From Propionibacterium sp. (lineage in GTDB: Bacteria; Actinomycetota; Actinomycetes; Propionibacteriales; Propionibacteriaceae), in contig JAAYVB010000024.1 in assembly GCA_012517405.1 (NCBI GenBank), positions 1 to 64,000 on the forward strand: 64,000 nucleotides of DNA, given 5' to 3'. The position numbers and the translations under genes are program-made. The notes under the pieces were generated by a model. That model searched no databases. It saw only the letters and a program-made list of their open reading frames with translations, and was not told the origin of the DNA. Below, in pieces: positions 8,240-16,558 of this stretch (the stretch's first letter is position 1; every line of letters begins with the position of its first letter).

Positions 8240-8328
8240 GTTGGATCTGCCTGCATCGTCTCCGGCTTCAACTACGGCACCTCAACGATCAGGGCAGCCG
8301 AGGAACCGAGCGCCGGGTCGTGGCCTGC

Positions 8329-9027
8329 TCAGTCCAGCAGTTCGCCGCCGGCCATCGACAACAGCATCGCGCCGGCCCCGATCAGCAAGGTGCGTAGCGC
8401 CGTGCGCCACACGCTGGTGTGCCCGGCTCGCGCCACCACGATCGAGGTCAGCACCAGCGCACCGAGCACCAGCGCGAATGTCACGCCCACGTCCCATTCC
8501 GGCGGCGCCACGATGATGCCGATCAGCGGGACCAGCGATCCGATCGCGAATGCGAAGAAGGTCGAGATGCCCATCATCACCGGGTGGATGGCCAGGTCGT
8601 CCGCGTCCAGGCCCAGTTCCTCCCGCACGTGCGCATCCACCGCGTCCCGCGCGCTGAGCTGAGCGGCGACCTGGCGGGCCAGCTCCGGGTCAACCCCGCG
8701 CGCCACGTACAAGGACGCCAGTTCGCTCAGTTCCTGTTCGGGGTTCGCGGCGTGCTCGGCTCGTTCGTGCTCGACCGCCGCCGTGATCGCGTCACGTTCC
8801 CACGACGCCTCGTAGTACATCACCGAAGCCGCAGCGATGCCGCCGGCGAGCAGGCTGAGAAGGGCAGCGGTCCCCAGCACCCGGTCACCCTGGTCGGCCG
8901 CGTTCAGCCCTTGCACGATGCCTGCGGTTGCGACAATTCCATCGGCGGCGTTCATCGCCAGACGGCGCAACTCCTCGGCATCGAAATCCCGGACGAAATC
9001 CGACACCGGCTTGAGAGGCGCCCACAT
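8329..9027 (-). CDS. VIT1/CCC1-family (iron/manganese) transporter-like membrane protein
   Basis: 232 residues. The N-terminal NAADGIVATAGIVQGLNAA helix, the GIAAASVMYYEASWERDA segment and the acidic cytoplasmic region (ELSELASLYVARGVDPELA) are typical of the VIT family, as is HPVMMGISTFFAFAIGSLVPLI. About five membrane helices. VIT proteins move Fe2+ or Mn2+ across membranes; direction and substrate here are inferred. The ATG at 9027 lies 6 bases after TAATCT with no ribosome site, so it is probably leaderless. Confidence 0.85.
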   Translation of the reverse strand: MWAPLKPVSDFVRDFDAEELRRLAMNAADGIVATAGIVQGLNAADQGDRVLGTAALLSLLAGGIAAASVMYYEASWERDAITAAVEHERAEHAANPEQELSELASLYVARGVDPELARQVAAQLSARDAVDAHVREELGLDADDLAIHPVMMGISTFFAFAIGSLVPLIGIIVAPPEWDVGVTFALVLGALVLTSIVVARAGHTSVWRTALRTLLIGAGAMLLSMAGGELLD

Positions 9028-9033
9028 GCCCTC

Positions 9034-9039
9034 AGATTA
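9034..9039 (-). promoter_or_regulatory. -10 hexamer TAATCT of a leaderless promoter (VIT gene)
   Basis: TAATCT, 6 bases, then the ATG of the VIT-family gene; no Shine-Dalgarno sequence. Confidence 0.5.
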
Positions 9040-9104
9040 CCGAGCCGCATGGCACTCGGCGTTGCCCGTCCGGCGGCCACCCGGGCCGGGCCGAAGGACA
9101 ACAA

Positions 9105-9135
9105 ACGCCTGAACCCACAACTCGGGTTCAGGCGT
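9105..9135 (-). terminator. Terminator downstream of tRNA-Ser(CGA)
   Basis: A 12-bp stem (CGCCTGAACCC core) with a 7-base loop, followed on the minus strand by TTTGTTGT. Confidence 0.8.
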
Positions 9136-9161
9136 CCGCGATGTTCTGTGACATCACATGG

Positions 9162-9246
9162 CGGTGACGGAGGGATTTGAACCCTCGGTGGCTTGCACCA
9201 CACTCGCTTTCGAGGCGAGCTCTTTCGGCCGCTCAGACACGTCACC
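9162..9246 (-). tRNA. tRNA-Ser (anticodon CGA)
   Basis: 85 bases. The acceptor stem GGTGACG/CGTCACC is complete, the anticodon stem CTCGC/GCGAG holds loop CTCGAAA (anticodon CGA), a long variable arm is present as in class II serine tRNAs, and the T arm has GGTTCAAATCC. The discriminator is G; CCA is not encoded. Confidence 0.95.
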
Positions 9247-9305
9247 GTCGACTAGGGTACGGCATCGGCGACCTGTTTTTCCAGTTGACCGCTCTGCCGG
9301 TGCTG

Positions 9306-9743
9306 CTAGCCGCGGCGTCCCCCGAAAAAACTCCTCAGCTGCTGCTCGGCCTCGCCGGCGAGTATCCCCGAGATCACCTCGACGCGGTGGTTCAGGCGCG
9401 GATCTCGCACCAGATCCCACAACGACGCAACAGCTCCCGCCTTCGGGTCGAATGCGCCGAAGACCAGCCGCTGGATACGGGCCGCCACGATCGCGCCCGC
9501 GCACATGGCGCAGGGCTCCAAGGTCACCACCAGCGTGCAACCAGGCAGTCGCCAACCCTGCCCGACCACAGCGGCCGCCTGGCGTAGCGCGACGATCTCG
9601 GCGTGCGCACTGACATCGGCAAGTAGTTCCCGCTCATTGCCGGCGACGGCCAGCATCTCACCTGTCGGGGACAACACAACCGCGCCGACGGGAACGTCGC
9701 CGGCGGCCGCGGCCTGATCGGCGACCGCAAGCGCGCGCCGCAT
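9306..9743 (-). CDS. tadA: tRNA-specific adenosine-34 deaminase
   Basis: 145 residues, the usual TadA length. Zinc and catalytic motifs are intact: HAE (about residues 47-49) and PCAMCAG (about 76-82). TadA converts A34 to inosine in tRNA-Arg(ACG). That very tRNA gene lies 10 kb away at 20053. The start at 9743 is 18 bases after the stop of the acidic gene upstream on the same strand, so the two are probably co-transcribed. Confidence 0.93.
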   Translation of the reverse strand: MRRALAVADQAAAAGDVPVGAVVLSPTGEMLAVAGNERELLADVSAHAEIVALRQAAAVVGQGWRLPGCTLVVTLEPCAMCAGAIVAARIQRLVFGAFDPKAGAVASLWDLVRDPRLNHRVEVISGILAGEAEQQLRSFFGGRRG

Positions 9744-9760
9744 CGGCGCATCCCAACGGC

Positions 9761-10498
9761 TCAGTTGACTGCCCGCTCGAACGGTCCGCTGAACTTCATG
9801 AGGTCGATGATCTGGCGCGCCAGTTGGTCGGAATCCTCCTCGAGGTCACTGGCGATCTGCTCCATGTCGAACTCGCTGACACCCTGATCGGTCAGCATGT
9901 CGAAATCGCCGAGTGCTTCGGAGTCATCATCCGGATCCGGCACTTCGATGCCGAGGTAGTCGACCACGTCACGCGCGATCGGCCAGTCGTTGGCCGACAG
10001 CGAATCGCTCAGCAGCACCTGCACCATGCGTCCACGCACCCGGCAGAGCACGAAGAACTGCCCCGCGATCGACACCACACCCAACGCACCCGCGTCCCCC
10101 GGAAGCCGCCGCAACTGCTCGACCAGTTCGTCCAGGTCATTGGCCAGCTGCGGCGCCAGCTCGGTGACTACCGCGACCCCGTCCTCACGGTAGAGCGCGA
10201 CGCAGAAATCGATGTCCTCCTCGGTGGCGTCTTCATAGTCGTCGTCATAGTCGTCGTAGTCGTCCTCATCGTCCGACCCGTCCTCGTCGTCCGAATCGTC
10301 ATCCTCGTCCGCCTCATCCTCGTCGGATTCGTCGTCGTCGGACTCGTCGTCGTCATCGGTCGAGTCGTCATCGAGTTCGTCATAGTCATCGGGGACGATG
10401 CCACCATCCAGATCGGAATCGTGGTCGTCGAACTCTTCGCTCAGGTCATCAGCGTCCGGGGATTCCGTGTCTACGAACTGCTCGTCATCAGCGCTCAT
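9761..10498 (-). CDS. tRNA adenosine deaminase-associated acidic protein
   Basis: 245 residues from the ATG at 10498, which has AGGAG 7 bases upstream; a 40-codon longer frame lacks such a site. Residues ~1-95 are extremely rich in Asp, Glu and Ser. The C-terminal ~145 residues form a globular domain (DIDFCVALYREDGVAVV, FFVLCRVRGRMVQVLLSDS, DWPIARDVVDYLG) found next to tadA in many actinobacteria. The name comes from that neighbourhood; the biochemical role is unknown. The acidic tract could mimic nucleic acid or recruit basic partners (inference). Confidence 0.85.
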   Translation of the reverse strand: MSADDEQFVDTESPDADDLSEEFDDHDSDLDGGIVPDDYDELDDDSTDDDDESDDDESDEDEADEDDDSDDEDGSDDEDDYDDYDDDYEDATEEDIDFCVALYREDGVAVVTELAPQLANDLDELVEQLRRLPGDAGALGVVSIAGQFFVLCRVRGRMVQVLLSDSLSANDWPIARDVVDYLGIEVPDPDDDSEALGDFDMLTDQGVSEFDMEQIASDLEEDSDQLARQIIDLMKFSGPFERAVN

Positions 10499-10629
10499 AT
10501 CCTGGCTCCTCACAGCTACCCGCGCGTACATCCCCCATGGTGACAGATGCGCCCCCGGGCTGAAAGTCCAGGGGTCACTTTCTGCACCCCGCGCGCAGCA
10601 CCGCGTCCGGCTGTGCAAAGGTAAGTCAC

Positions 10630-11271
10630 GTGGATTTCAAGGTACTCGATCACCCGTTGGTGGCCCACAAGCTGACCTGTCTGCGCGATATCAACACCAA
10701 GAGCCCGACCTTCCGCGATCTTGTCGACGAGTTGGTCACGTTGCTGGCATACGAAGCAACCCGCAATGTTCGGGTGCGGCCGATCGCCATCCAGACGCCT
10801 GTCGCCGAGGCGGCGGGTGTTGCGCTGCTTGACCCGAAGCCGCTGGTGGTGCCGATCTTGCGAGCGGGTCTGGGAATGCTCAGCGGCATGACCCGGCTGA
10901 TGCCCACCGCTGAGGTCGGGTTCGTCGGCATGGTTCGCGACGAGGAGACCCTGGAGCCGTTCACCTACGCCGAGCGGCTGCCGCACGACCTGTCCGGACG
11001 CCAGTGCTTCGTGCTCGATCCGATGCTGGCGACCGGCGGCTCCCTGAGTGGTTGCGTCGAGTTTCTGGCCGAGCGCGGCGCCAACGACGTGACCTGCATC
11101 TGCCTGCTCGCCGCCCCGGAGGGCGTCGAGAACTTCCGGGCGCTGGTTGACGACCTCAACATCACCACCACGTTGGTCGTTGCCGCGGTGGACGAGCGCC
11201 TCAACGAGCATGGCTACATCGTCCCGGGTCTCGGGGATGCCGGCGACCGGCTGTACGGCATCGTCGATTGA
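10630..11271 (+). CDS. upp: Uracil phosphoribosyltransferase
   Basis: 213 residues, the usual length. It salvages uracil with PRPP to UMP in the cytoplasm. Recognisable are the [16 protein letters not shown] start, [22 protein letters not shown], the PRPP loop [12 protein letters not shown] (around residues 131-142), and the [13 protein letters not shown] end. GTG start with AAAGG about 8 bases upstream. Divergent from the tadA pair. Confidence 0.96.
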   Translation: MDFKVLDHPLVAHKLTCLRDINTKSPTFRDLVDELVTLLAYEATRNVRVRPIAIQTPVAEAAGVALLDPKPLVVPILRAGLGMLSGMTRLMPTAEVGFVGMVRDEETLEPFTYAERLPHDLSGRQCFVLDPMLATGGSLSGCVEFLAERGANDVTCICLLAAPEGVENFRALVDDLNITTTLVVAAVDERLNEHGYIVPGLGDAGDRLYGIVD

Positions 11272-11345
11272 CCAACCCAGGTCTTGGGTCCGGGACGACC
11301 AGCGCCGTCCGCCCCGGCCCATGCTGAAATTGCTGGTATAGACAC

Positions 11346-11382
11346 AGATCGCGCCGACCGGGTCGTCCGGCCGGCGCGATCT
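11346..11382. terminator. Bidirectional terminator between upp and the divIVA-like gene
   Basis: An 11-bp perfect stem (AGATCGCGCCG and complement) with T residues on both flanks, placed between convergent genes. Confidence 0.8.
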
Positions 11383-11396
11383 TTGTGACGAACTCC

Positions 11397-12455
11397 CTAC
11401 TCAGCGGCTGCTTCGACGGTTTCCTGCGCGGCGTCCGCTTCTTCTGGCTTGGCGGCCGCGGCCTGCTCGGCCGCCTCCTGCTTGGCTGCCCAATCCTGCG
11501 CGGTGCGCGGGTTGGTCGGGTCGATGAATGCCTGCTGTGGTCCGCCGAGGGTACCCAGCATCTGCCGTACGTTCGACAGCTGGGCAGTGATCGAATCGCG
11601 GCGTGCGGTGGCGGCCGCCAACTCACGTTCGGAGTTCTGTCGGATGCCCTCCGCACGCTGCTTGGCCTCGGTCAACAGCGTGTTGGCCTGGTTCTGCGCA
11701 TCGCGGACGATCTGCTCGGCCTGCTCGCGGGCATCACTGGTCACCCGCGCGGCCTCGGCACGGGCCTGGTTCAGCTTGTCGGTGGCGAACTCGACCTCGG
11801 TGGTCTTCTTCTCCAGGGCCGAGTTCAATTCGTTCATGGCCTCGGCGCGACGCTCGGCGAGCGTCTGCTCGAAGTCGGCGGCCGCAGCGGCGGCTTGAGC
11901 GCGCTGCGCCTCGTAGACGGCCTCTGCCTCTTCCAGCCGCGCGGTCGCCTCACCGTCGGCCGACTCGCGTAGGTGGTCGGCCTGCTGCTTGGCGTCCTCA
12001 ATGGTGCGGGCCGCGTCGGCCTCCGCACGGGAACGCAGTTCCCCGGCCTCCTGCTGAGCGGCCGCCAGCGCATCGGCTGCCTGCTGCTTCGTATCGGCTG
12101 TCAGCTTCTCGGCTTCGGCCTGCGCCGTGCTGCGCAACTCGTCGGCCTCCTCCTGAGCGAGCGTCAGCATCTGGCCAATACGGCCACCCAGGTTGGCGAA
12201 GGTCGGCGGCACGCCGTTGTCACGCTCGTCGCGGACCTCCTGGACGGCCTGCTCGAGCATCTCGATGCGGCCGGCCAGATCGCTGTTCGCCTGACGAAGT
12301 TTGGTGTTCTCGACCGCCTGGACGGCGTTGTCGTCGTGTGCGCGAGCGAGATCGGACTGCAACTGCTGAATGCTCGCACTCAGCTGGGCAACCCGCTGAT
12401 CTACCTCACTGGGTTCATAACCCTTGCGGACGAGGCGGAAAGATGCCTGCGTCAT
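11397..12455 (-). CDS. DivIVA-domain coiled-coil protein
   Basis: 352 residues. The N-terminus (FRLVRKGYEPSEVDQRVAQL) fits the DivIVA lipid-binding domain, with the typical GY.P.EVD core. Residues ~25-290 are almost unbroken coiled coil rich in Ala, Glu and Gln. A low-complexity Ala/Glu tail follows. DivIVA proteins gather at curved membrane of the poles and septum; in actinobacteria they organise polar growth. The partner coiled-coil gene lies 15 bases upstream on the same strand. ATG start with AGGAG upstream. It may not be the main Wag31/DivIVA, which normally sits next to ftsZ. Confidence 0.8.
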   Translation of the reverse strand: MTQASFRLVRKGYEPSEVDQRVAQLSASIQQLQSDLARAHDDNAVQAVENTKLRQANSDLAGRIEMLEQAVQEVRDERDNGVPPTFANLGGRIGQMLTLAQEEADELRSTAQAEAEKLTADTKQQAADALAAAQQEAGELRSRAEADAARTIEDAKQQADHLRESADGEATARLEEAEAVYEAQRAQAAAAAADFEQTLAERRAEAMNELNSALEKKTTEVEFATDKLNQARAEAARVTSDAREQAEQIVRDAQNQANTLLTEAKQRAEGIRQNSERELAAATARRDSITAQLSNVRQMLGTLGGPQQAFIDPTNPRTAQDWAAKQEAAEQAAAAKPEEADAAQETVEAAAE

Positions 12456-12470
12456 AATTGCTCTCCTTGG

Positions 12471-13898
12471 CTATTCGGCGTTGTCAGGATTGTCAGTGTC
12501 GTTGTCTTGGACGATTGGCACGGGGACGGCGAGTGCCTCGATGACCCCCGACAGATGGCCAAGTTCACTGGCGATGTTGTCGCGGCGGGCAGCCAGGCGG
12601 GAGACCTCGGCACGAGCCTTCCACAACATCTCATCGGCTTCGCGGCGCACTCGGTCGGCATCGTTGCGGGCCTCGCGCAGCAGCTGAACTGCCTCGGCAC
12701 GGGTCAGGCTGGTCTGTTCGAAAGTGTCCTGGCGCAACTTGGTCAGATCGGCGTTGACACGTTCGCGGATCCGCCTGGCTGAATCGTCGGCCTCGGCCTT
12801 CTGGGCGGACGCGCGGGCGAGCACGCCCTCGGCCTCGCGGGTGGCCGATTCGAGGCGGTCCCTGGCGGCCAGCTCGGCATCGTGCAGGGTACGCGCCGCA
12901 TCGGCCTGGGCCGCGCGGAGGGTGGCTTCGGCCTGGGAGTTCAGCTCCGTGCTGCGGGCTTCGGCGTCGCGGATCATGGTTCGCGAGCTGTGGGCCTGGC
13001 GCGCGATGAGCAGCTGCAACTTCTGGTGTACCTGCTTGCGATGCGCGGCGGCCTCGGCCACCGCCTGCTCGCCGGTCTGCTCAGCCTCCGCCTTCGCGCC
13101 GGCGAGCAGCTCGCTGATCGTCTGTTTCGTCCAGTCCAGCTGCTGTTGCGCCTCGTTCGTGATGCGTTCGTATTGGGCCTGGGCATCGGCACGCTGCTGG
13201 TCGGCGTTCGCCTGGCTGGTCTCGATGATGGACGCGGCCTGCGCCTGGGCTTGCGCGAGCTGCTCGGCGGCCTGGCGGGTTGTCTGCTCGGCGGCCTGGT
13301 TGGCTTCGTCCAGAATGCGGGTGGCCTGCGCCTGAGCCTGCTCGACCATGATGCGGCAGTTCTGCTCGGCCTCGGCCTTGTCGGCGGCGATCTGATCGCC
13401 CGACTCCTTTGCCTGGGCAGCGATCGTCGCCCGGGCAGCCGCGAGCTCGTTGTCCGCCTGCTGTCGCACCTGCGCGGCGTCGGCCTCGGTGCGGGCGATG
13501 AGATGATCCGCCTTGTCGCGAGCTGCCGCGGTGATCTGATCGGCCTCGGCGAGAGCCTCGGCCAGCGCGGTGTTCGCCTGCTGCTCGGCGGTTGCGGTGA
13601 TCTGGTTGGCTTGCACCAGTGCTTCGTCCATGCGGGCATCGGCGTCGATGCGGGCCTGGATCTGGATGCGTTGGGCTTCTTCCTTGAGGTCGACGGCGAG
13701 CTGATGTTGCCGGGCGACATCGGCGTGCATGCGCTCGATGTCGACATTGGCGTCGTCGGCGTCCTGTTTCTTCTTCACCGCGTACTCGTCCGCCTCGCGG
13801 CGCACCTGGTCGGCGAAGTTCTGGGCGACTTCTAGGATGCGGGAGGCGCGACGGGCGATGTCACCTTCGAGGGTGACACCATCGTGCAGCTCAGCCAT
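12471..13898 (-). CDS. Long coiled-coil protein, Scy/FilP-like architecture
   Basis: 475 residues, of which ~20-440 are a continuous Ala/Glu/Gln/Arg-rich coiled coil with repeated A-x-x-x-A-x-x-Q-A patterns and no membrane segment. A short globular start (ELHDGVTLEGDIARRASRIL) and an acidic Asp/Asn tail flank it. Co-transcription with a DivIVA-domain gene, 15 bases apart, resembles the link between DivIVA and Scy/FilP scaffolds in Streptomyces polarisomes. The similarity is in architecture and composition, so homology is uncertain. Confidence 0.6.
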   Translation of the reverse strand: MAELHDGVTLEGDIARRASRILEVAQNFADQVRREADEYAVKKKQDADDANVDIERMHADVARQHQLAVDLKEEAQRIQIQARIDADARMDEALVQANQITATAEQQANTALAEALAEADQITAAARDKADHLIARTEADAAQVRQQADNELAAARATIAAQAKESGDQIAADKAEAEQNCRIMVEQAQAQATRILDEANQAAEQTTRQAAEQLAQAQAQAASIIETSQANADQQRADAQAQYERITNEAQQQLDWTKQTISELLAGAKAEAEQTGEQAVAEAAAHRKQVHQKLQLLIARQAHSSRTMIRDAEARSTELNSQAEATLRAAQADAARTLHDAELAARDRLESATREAEGVLARASAQKAEADDSARRIRERVNADLTKLRQDTFEQTSLTRAEAVQLLREARNDADRVRREADEMLWKARAEVSRLAARRDNIASELGHLSGVIEALAVPVPIVQDNDTDNPDNAE

Positions 13899-14135
13899 GG
13901 GTCCATTCTGCCATCACGCTTAGTGCACCCTTTCATCGAGTCACGCTGCCAGACAGTGGCTGGCATCGAACGGGCTCGCGCCACAATACAACTCCTGGCC
14001 ACCACCTGAACACCCGGGTCGGACCTGGTTCGCCGATCTTGGGTTGGGTTGTCCGGCGCCTGCGGATGACCCGACCCAGCTCTGACCAGTAGCTCGGGCT
14101 TCTCGCGCTCCACGTCTGAAGGCCCGCGATGGCGC

Positions 14136-15047
14136 TCAGTAGTAATAGGGGTAGTCGGACCAATCGGGCGGGCGCTTGTTCAGGAACGAGTCACGGCCCT
14201 CCACCGCCTCATCGCTCATGTACGCGAGCCGGGTCGCCTCACCGGCGAACAGCTGCTGGCCCATCAACCCGTCATCGGCGAGATTGAAGGCGTACTTCAG
14301 CATCCGCTGGGCAGTCGGCGACTTGCCGCAGATCTTCGCCGCCCAGGCCAGCCCCTCGTCCTCGAGTTGCGCGTGCGGGACGACCTTGTTGACCATGCCC
14401 ATCCGGTAGGCGTCGGCCGCGGAGTAGGTATCGGCCAGGAAGAAGATCTCGCGGGCGAACTTCTGACCCACCTGCCGAGCCAGATAGGCCGAACCGTAGC
14501 CGCCGTCGAACGAGGCGACATCGGCATCGGTCTGCTTGAACTTCGCGAACTCTTCGGAGGCCAACGACAGATCGCAGACCACGTGCAGGCTGTGACCGCC
14601 ACCGGCCGCCCAGCCGCTGACCAGCGCGATCACCGGTTTCGGCATGAACCGGATGAGCCGCTGCACCTCGAGGATGTGCAGCCGCCCCGCCCGGGCGCGA
14701 TCGATGGTGCTCGCATCGGTGCCGGACGCGTACTGGTATCCGGCCTTGCCCCGGATCCGCTGGTCGCCGCCGCTGCAGAACGCCCAGCCGCCGTCCTTGG
14801 GGCTCGGGCCGTTGCCGGTCAGCAGCACGCAGCCAACATCTGCCGACTGGCGGGCATGCTCCAAGGCGAGCAACAGCTCGTCCACGGTGTGCGGGCGGAA
14901 GGCGTTGCGCACCTCCGGGCGGTCGAAAGCGATCCGCACCGCCGGCACGTTCTTGGCCCGGTGGTAGGTGATATCGGTGAACTCGAAGCCGGCCACCTCG
15001 TCCCACAACTCAGGACGGAACGGGTTGACGACCGATTCGCTGCTCAT
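14136..15047 (-). CDS. menB: 1,4-dihydroxy-2-naphthoyl-CoA synthase
   Basis: 303 residues, crotonase fold. It closes the second ring in menaquinone synthesis. Typical features: an N-terminal extension, GGWAFCSGGDQRIRG, GWAAGGGHSLHVVCDLSLA (oxyanion site), SFDGGYGSAYLAR, and the hallmark C-terminus SDYPYYY. No other men gene is adjacent. The ATG lies 6 bases after TAGGTT with no ribosome site, so a leaderless transcript is likely. Divergent from aroE, with 43 bases between the starts. Confidence 0.96.
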   Translation of the reverse strand: MSSESVVNPFRPELWDEVAGFEFTDITYHRAKNVPAVRIAFDRPEVRNAFRPHTVDELLLALEHARQSADVGCVLLTGNGPSPKDGGWAFCSGGDQRIRGKAGYQYASGTDASTIDRARAGRLHILEVQRLIRFMPKPVIALVSGWAAGGGHSLHVVCDLSLASEEFAKFKQTDADVASFDGGYGSAYLARQVGQKFAREIFFLADTYSAADAYRMGMVNKVVPHAQLEDEGLAWAAKICGKSPTAQRMLKYAFNLADDGLMGQQLFAGEATRLAYMSDEAVEGRDSFLNKRPPDWSDYPYYY

Positions 15048-15053
15048 AGAGTC

Positions 15054-15059
15054 AACCTA
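15054..15059 (-). promoter_or_regulatory. -10 hexamer TAGGTT of a leaderless promoter (menB)
   Basis: TAGGTT, 6 bases, then the menB ATG; no Shine-Dalgarno sequence. Confidence 0.5.
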
Positions 15060-15090
15060 TCCGCAATTCATCTGGGACGAGGAGTCACCG

Positions 15091-15930
15091 ATGCGCCGAT
15101 GCGCCGTGATCGGCAGCCCGATCGCACATTCGCTGTCGCCGTTGCTGCACCGCACCGCCTATGCCTGCCTGGGCATCGCCGACCAGTTCAGCTACGACGC
15201 GTTCGAGGTGACACCAGACACGCTCGGCGATTTCATCGCGGCCCTCGGACCCGACTGGGTGGGGCTGTCGGTCACGGCGCCCAACAAGAAGGCGCTGCTG
15301 TCGTACGGCGTCGCCGATCCGATCGCGGAAGCACTTCAATCGGGCAACACCATCATCTTCGGACGCGACGGCGCCCCGAACCGCGTCTACAACACCGATG
15401 TCACAGGACTGATCGCCGCCCTGGGCCGGGCCGGCGTCCAGTCGGCCGCCACGGCGGTGGTGATCGGAAACGGCGCGACCGCGCGCAGCGCATTCTGGGC
15501 GCTCGGCAAGCTCGGCGTCGGTGAGATCGTGGTCTGCGCCCGAAGCGCCGAACGGGCGCACGCGAGCTTGGACGATGTCGCGGCGCTGGCGGGCATCACC
15601 TTCGAGGTGCAGCCCTACGGGCAGGCCGCACAGCTGCCCGAAAGCTGGGGGCCGCGCGCGGATCTGCTGATCTCGACGGTGCCGGTCGAGTTGGCCGATG
15701 ACGTGGCAGCGGCCCTGGTCGCCCAGGCGCGCACGGTGTTCGAAGTGGTCTACAACAACTACCCGTCCGCCTTCGACCGGGCGGCGCGGGCCGCCGCAGT
15801 GACCTCGCTGGACGGACTGGATCTGCTGGTGGGCCAGGCGATCGACCAGATCCGGCTGATGACCGGACGAGAGGCCGATCCCCAGCCACTTCTGGCAGCA
15901 TGCCGCGCCGAGGTGCTGCAGCGCTCCTGA
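15091..15930 (+). CDS. aroE: Shikimate dehydrogenase
   Basis: 279 residues. It reduces 3-dehydroshikimate to shikimate for aromatic amino acids and menaquinone precursors. The start at 15091 has GAGGAG 6 bases upstream and gives the usual opening AVIGSPIAHSLSP. The catalytic Lys lies in LSVTAPNKKALL, the Asp in NTDVTGL, and the NADP site in VVIGNGATARSAFWALGKLG. Placement opposite menB is fitting because both serve chorismate/menaquinone metabolism. Confidence 0.93.
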   Translation: MRRCAVIGSPIAHSLSPLLHRTAYACLGIADQFSYDAFEVTPDTLGDFIAALGPDWVGLSVTAPNKKALLSYGVADPIAEALQSGNTIIFGRDGAPNRVYNTDVTGLIAALGRAGVQSAATAVVIGNGATARSAFWALGKLGVGEIVVCARSAERAHASLDDVAALAGITFEVQPYGQAAQLPESWGPRADLLISTVPVELADDVAAALVAQARTVFEVVYNNYPSAFDRAARAAAVTSLDGLDLLVGQAIDQIRLMTGREADPQPLLAACRAEVLQRS

Positions 15931-16065
15931 CGGTGCCCCGCCCCGCGTGCCGCAACAGCGCCGCAGGGCGGTACCTGTGCCCGGGGCATTCCGATGAACG
16001 CCTACGATCTGAGACAGCAGGGCCATCAGCCGGTGATGGCTGACGACGGGAAGGCATGAGATCCG

Positions 16066-16548
16066 ATGGCAAGGAAGCGTGATCGCGCACCACGACCGAA
16101 GCTCCTACTACTGCCATCCCCGGTGATTTCGCTCGGCATGGTCTTGGGTGCGCTGGTGCTGCTCTCGCTTGCCTGGCTGTCGCGCGGCGACGGCTGGCCC
16201 GCGCTGGTCTGGGCGGTGCCCGGATTCTTCGTCCTCGTGCAGCCGGTGAGCGGATTCGTGCGCGGACAGGCAGACCTGCTGCGGATCGGCGTCCGCAAGA
16301 TCGACGTGACCGGGCTCAAGAAAGTCGCCGTCTACAACCGCAAACAATGGGGCTACAGCTACTCGGTTGCGGTGCTCAAGCTCGGTGACCGGGTCGAGGA
16401 GATCTCGGGAGCGTTCCTCACCAGCAAGTCGTTCACCAAGATGATCGACTGGCTGGGCATCACCCCCGAGGTACTCGAAGGCTGGTGGACTCAGCGGCTG
16501 CTGGCGAGCCAGCGTCCCGACCTGCTCCCCAAACGACCCGCCAAGTGA
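16066..16548 (+). CDS. Small membrane protein of unknown function
   Basis: 160 residues. Two membrane helices at ~19-38 and ~46-62 are followed by a soluble beta-rich domain (LRIGVRKIDVTGLKKVAVYN, SYSVAVLKLGDRVEEISG), an arrangement seen in small bacterial PH-like membrane proteins. No specific family was recognised. It is followed after 10 bases by the BtuF-like gene and may share its mRNA. Confidence 0.55.
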   Translation: MARKRDRAPRPKLLLLPSPVISLGMVLGALVLLSLAWLSRGDGWPALVWAVPGFFVLVQPVSGFVRGQADLLRIGVRKIDVTGLKKVAVYNRKQWGYSYSVAVLKLGDRVEEISGAFLTSKSFTKMIDWLGITPEVLEGWWTQRLLASQRPDLLPKRPAK

Positions 16549-16558
16549 CCTGAGCACG

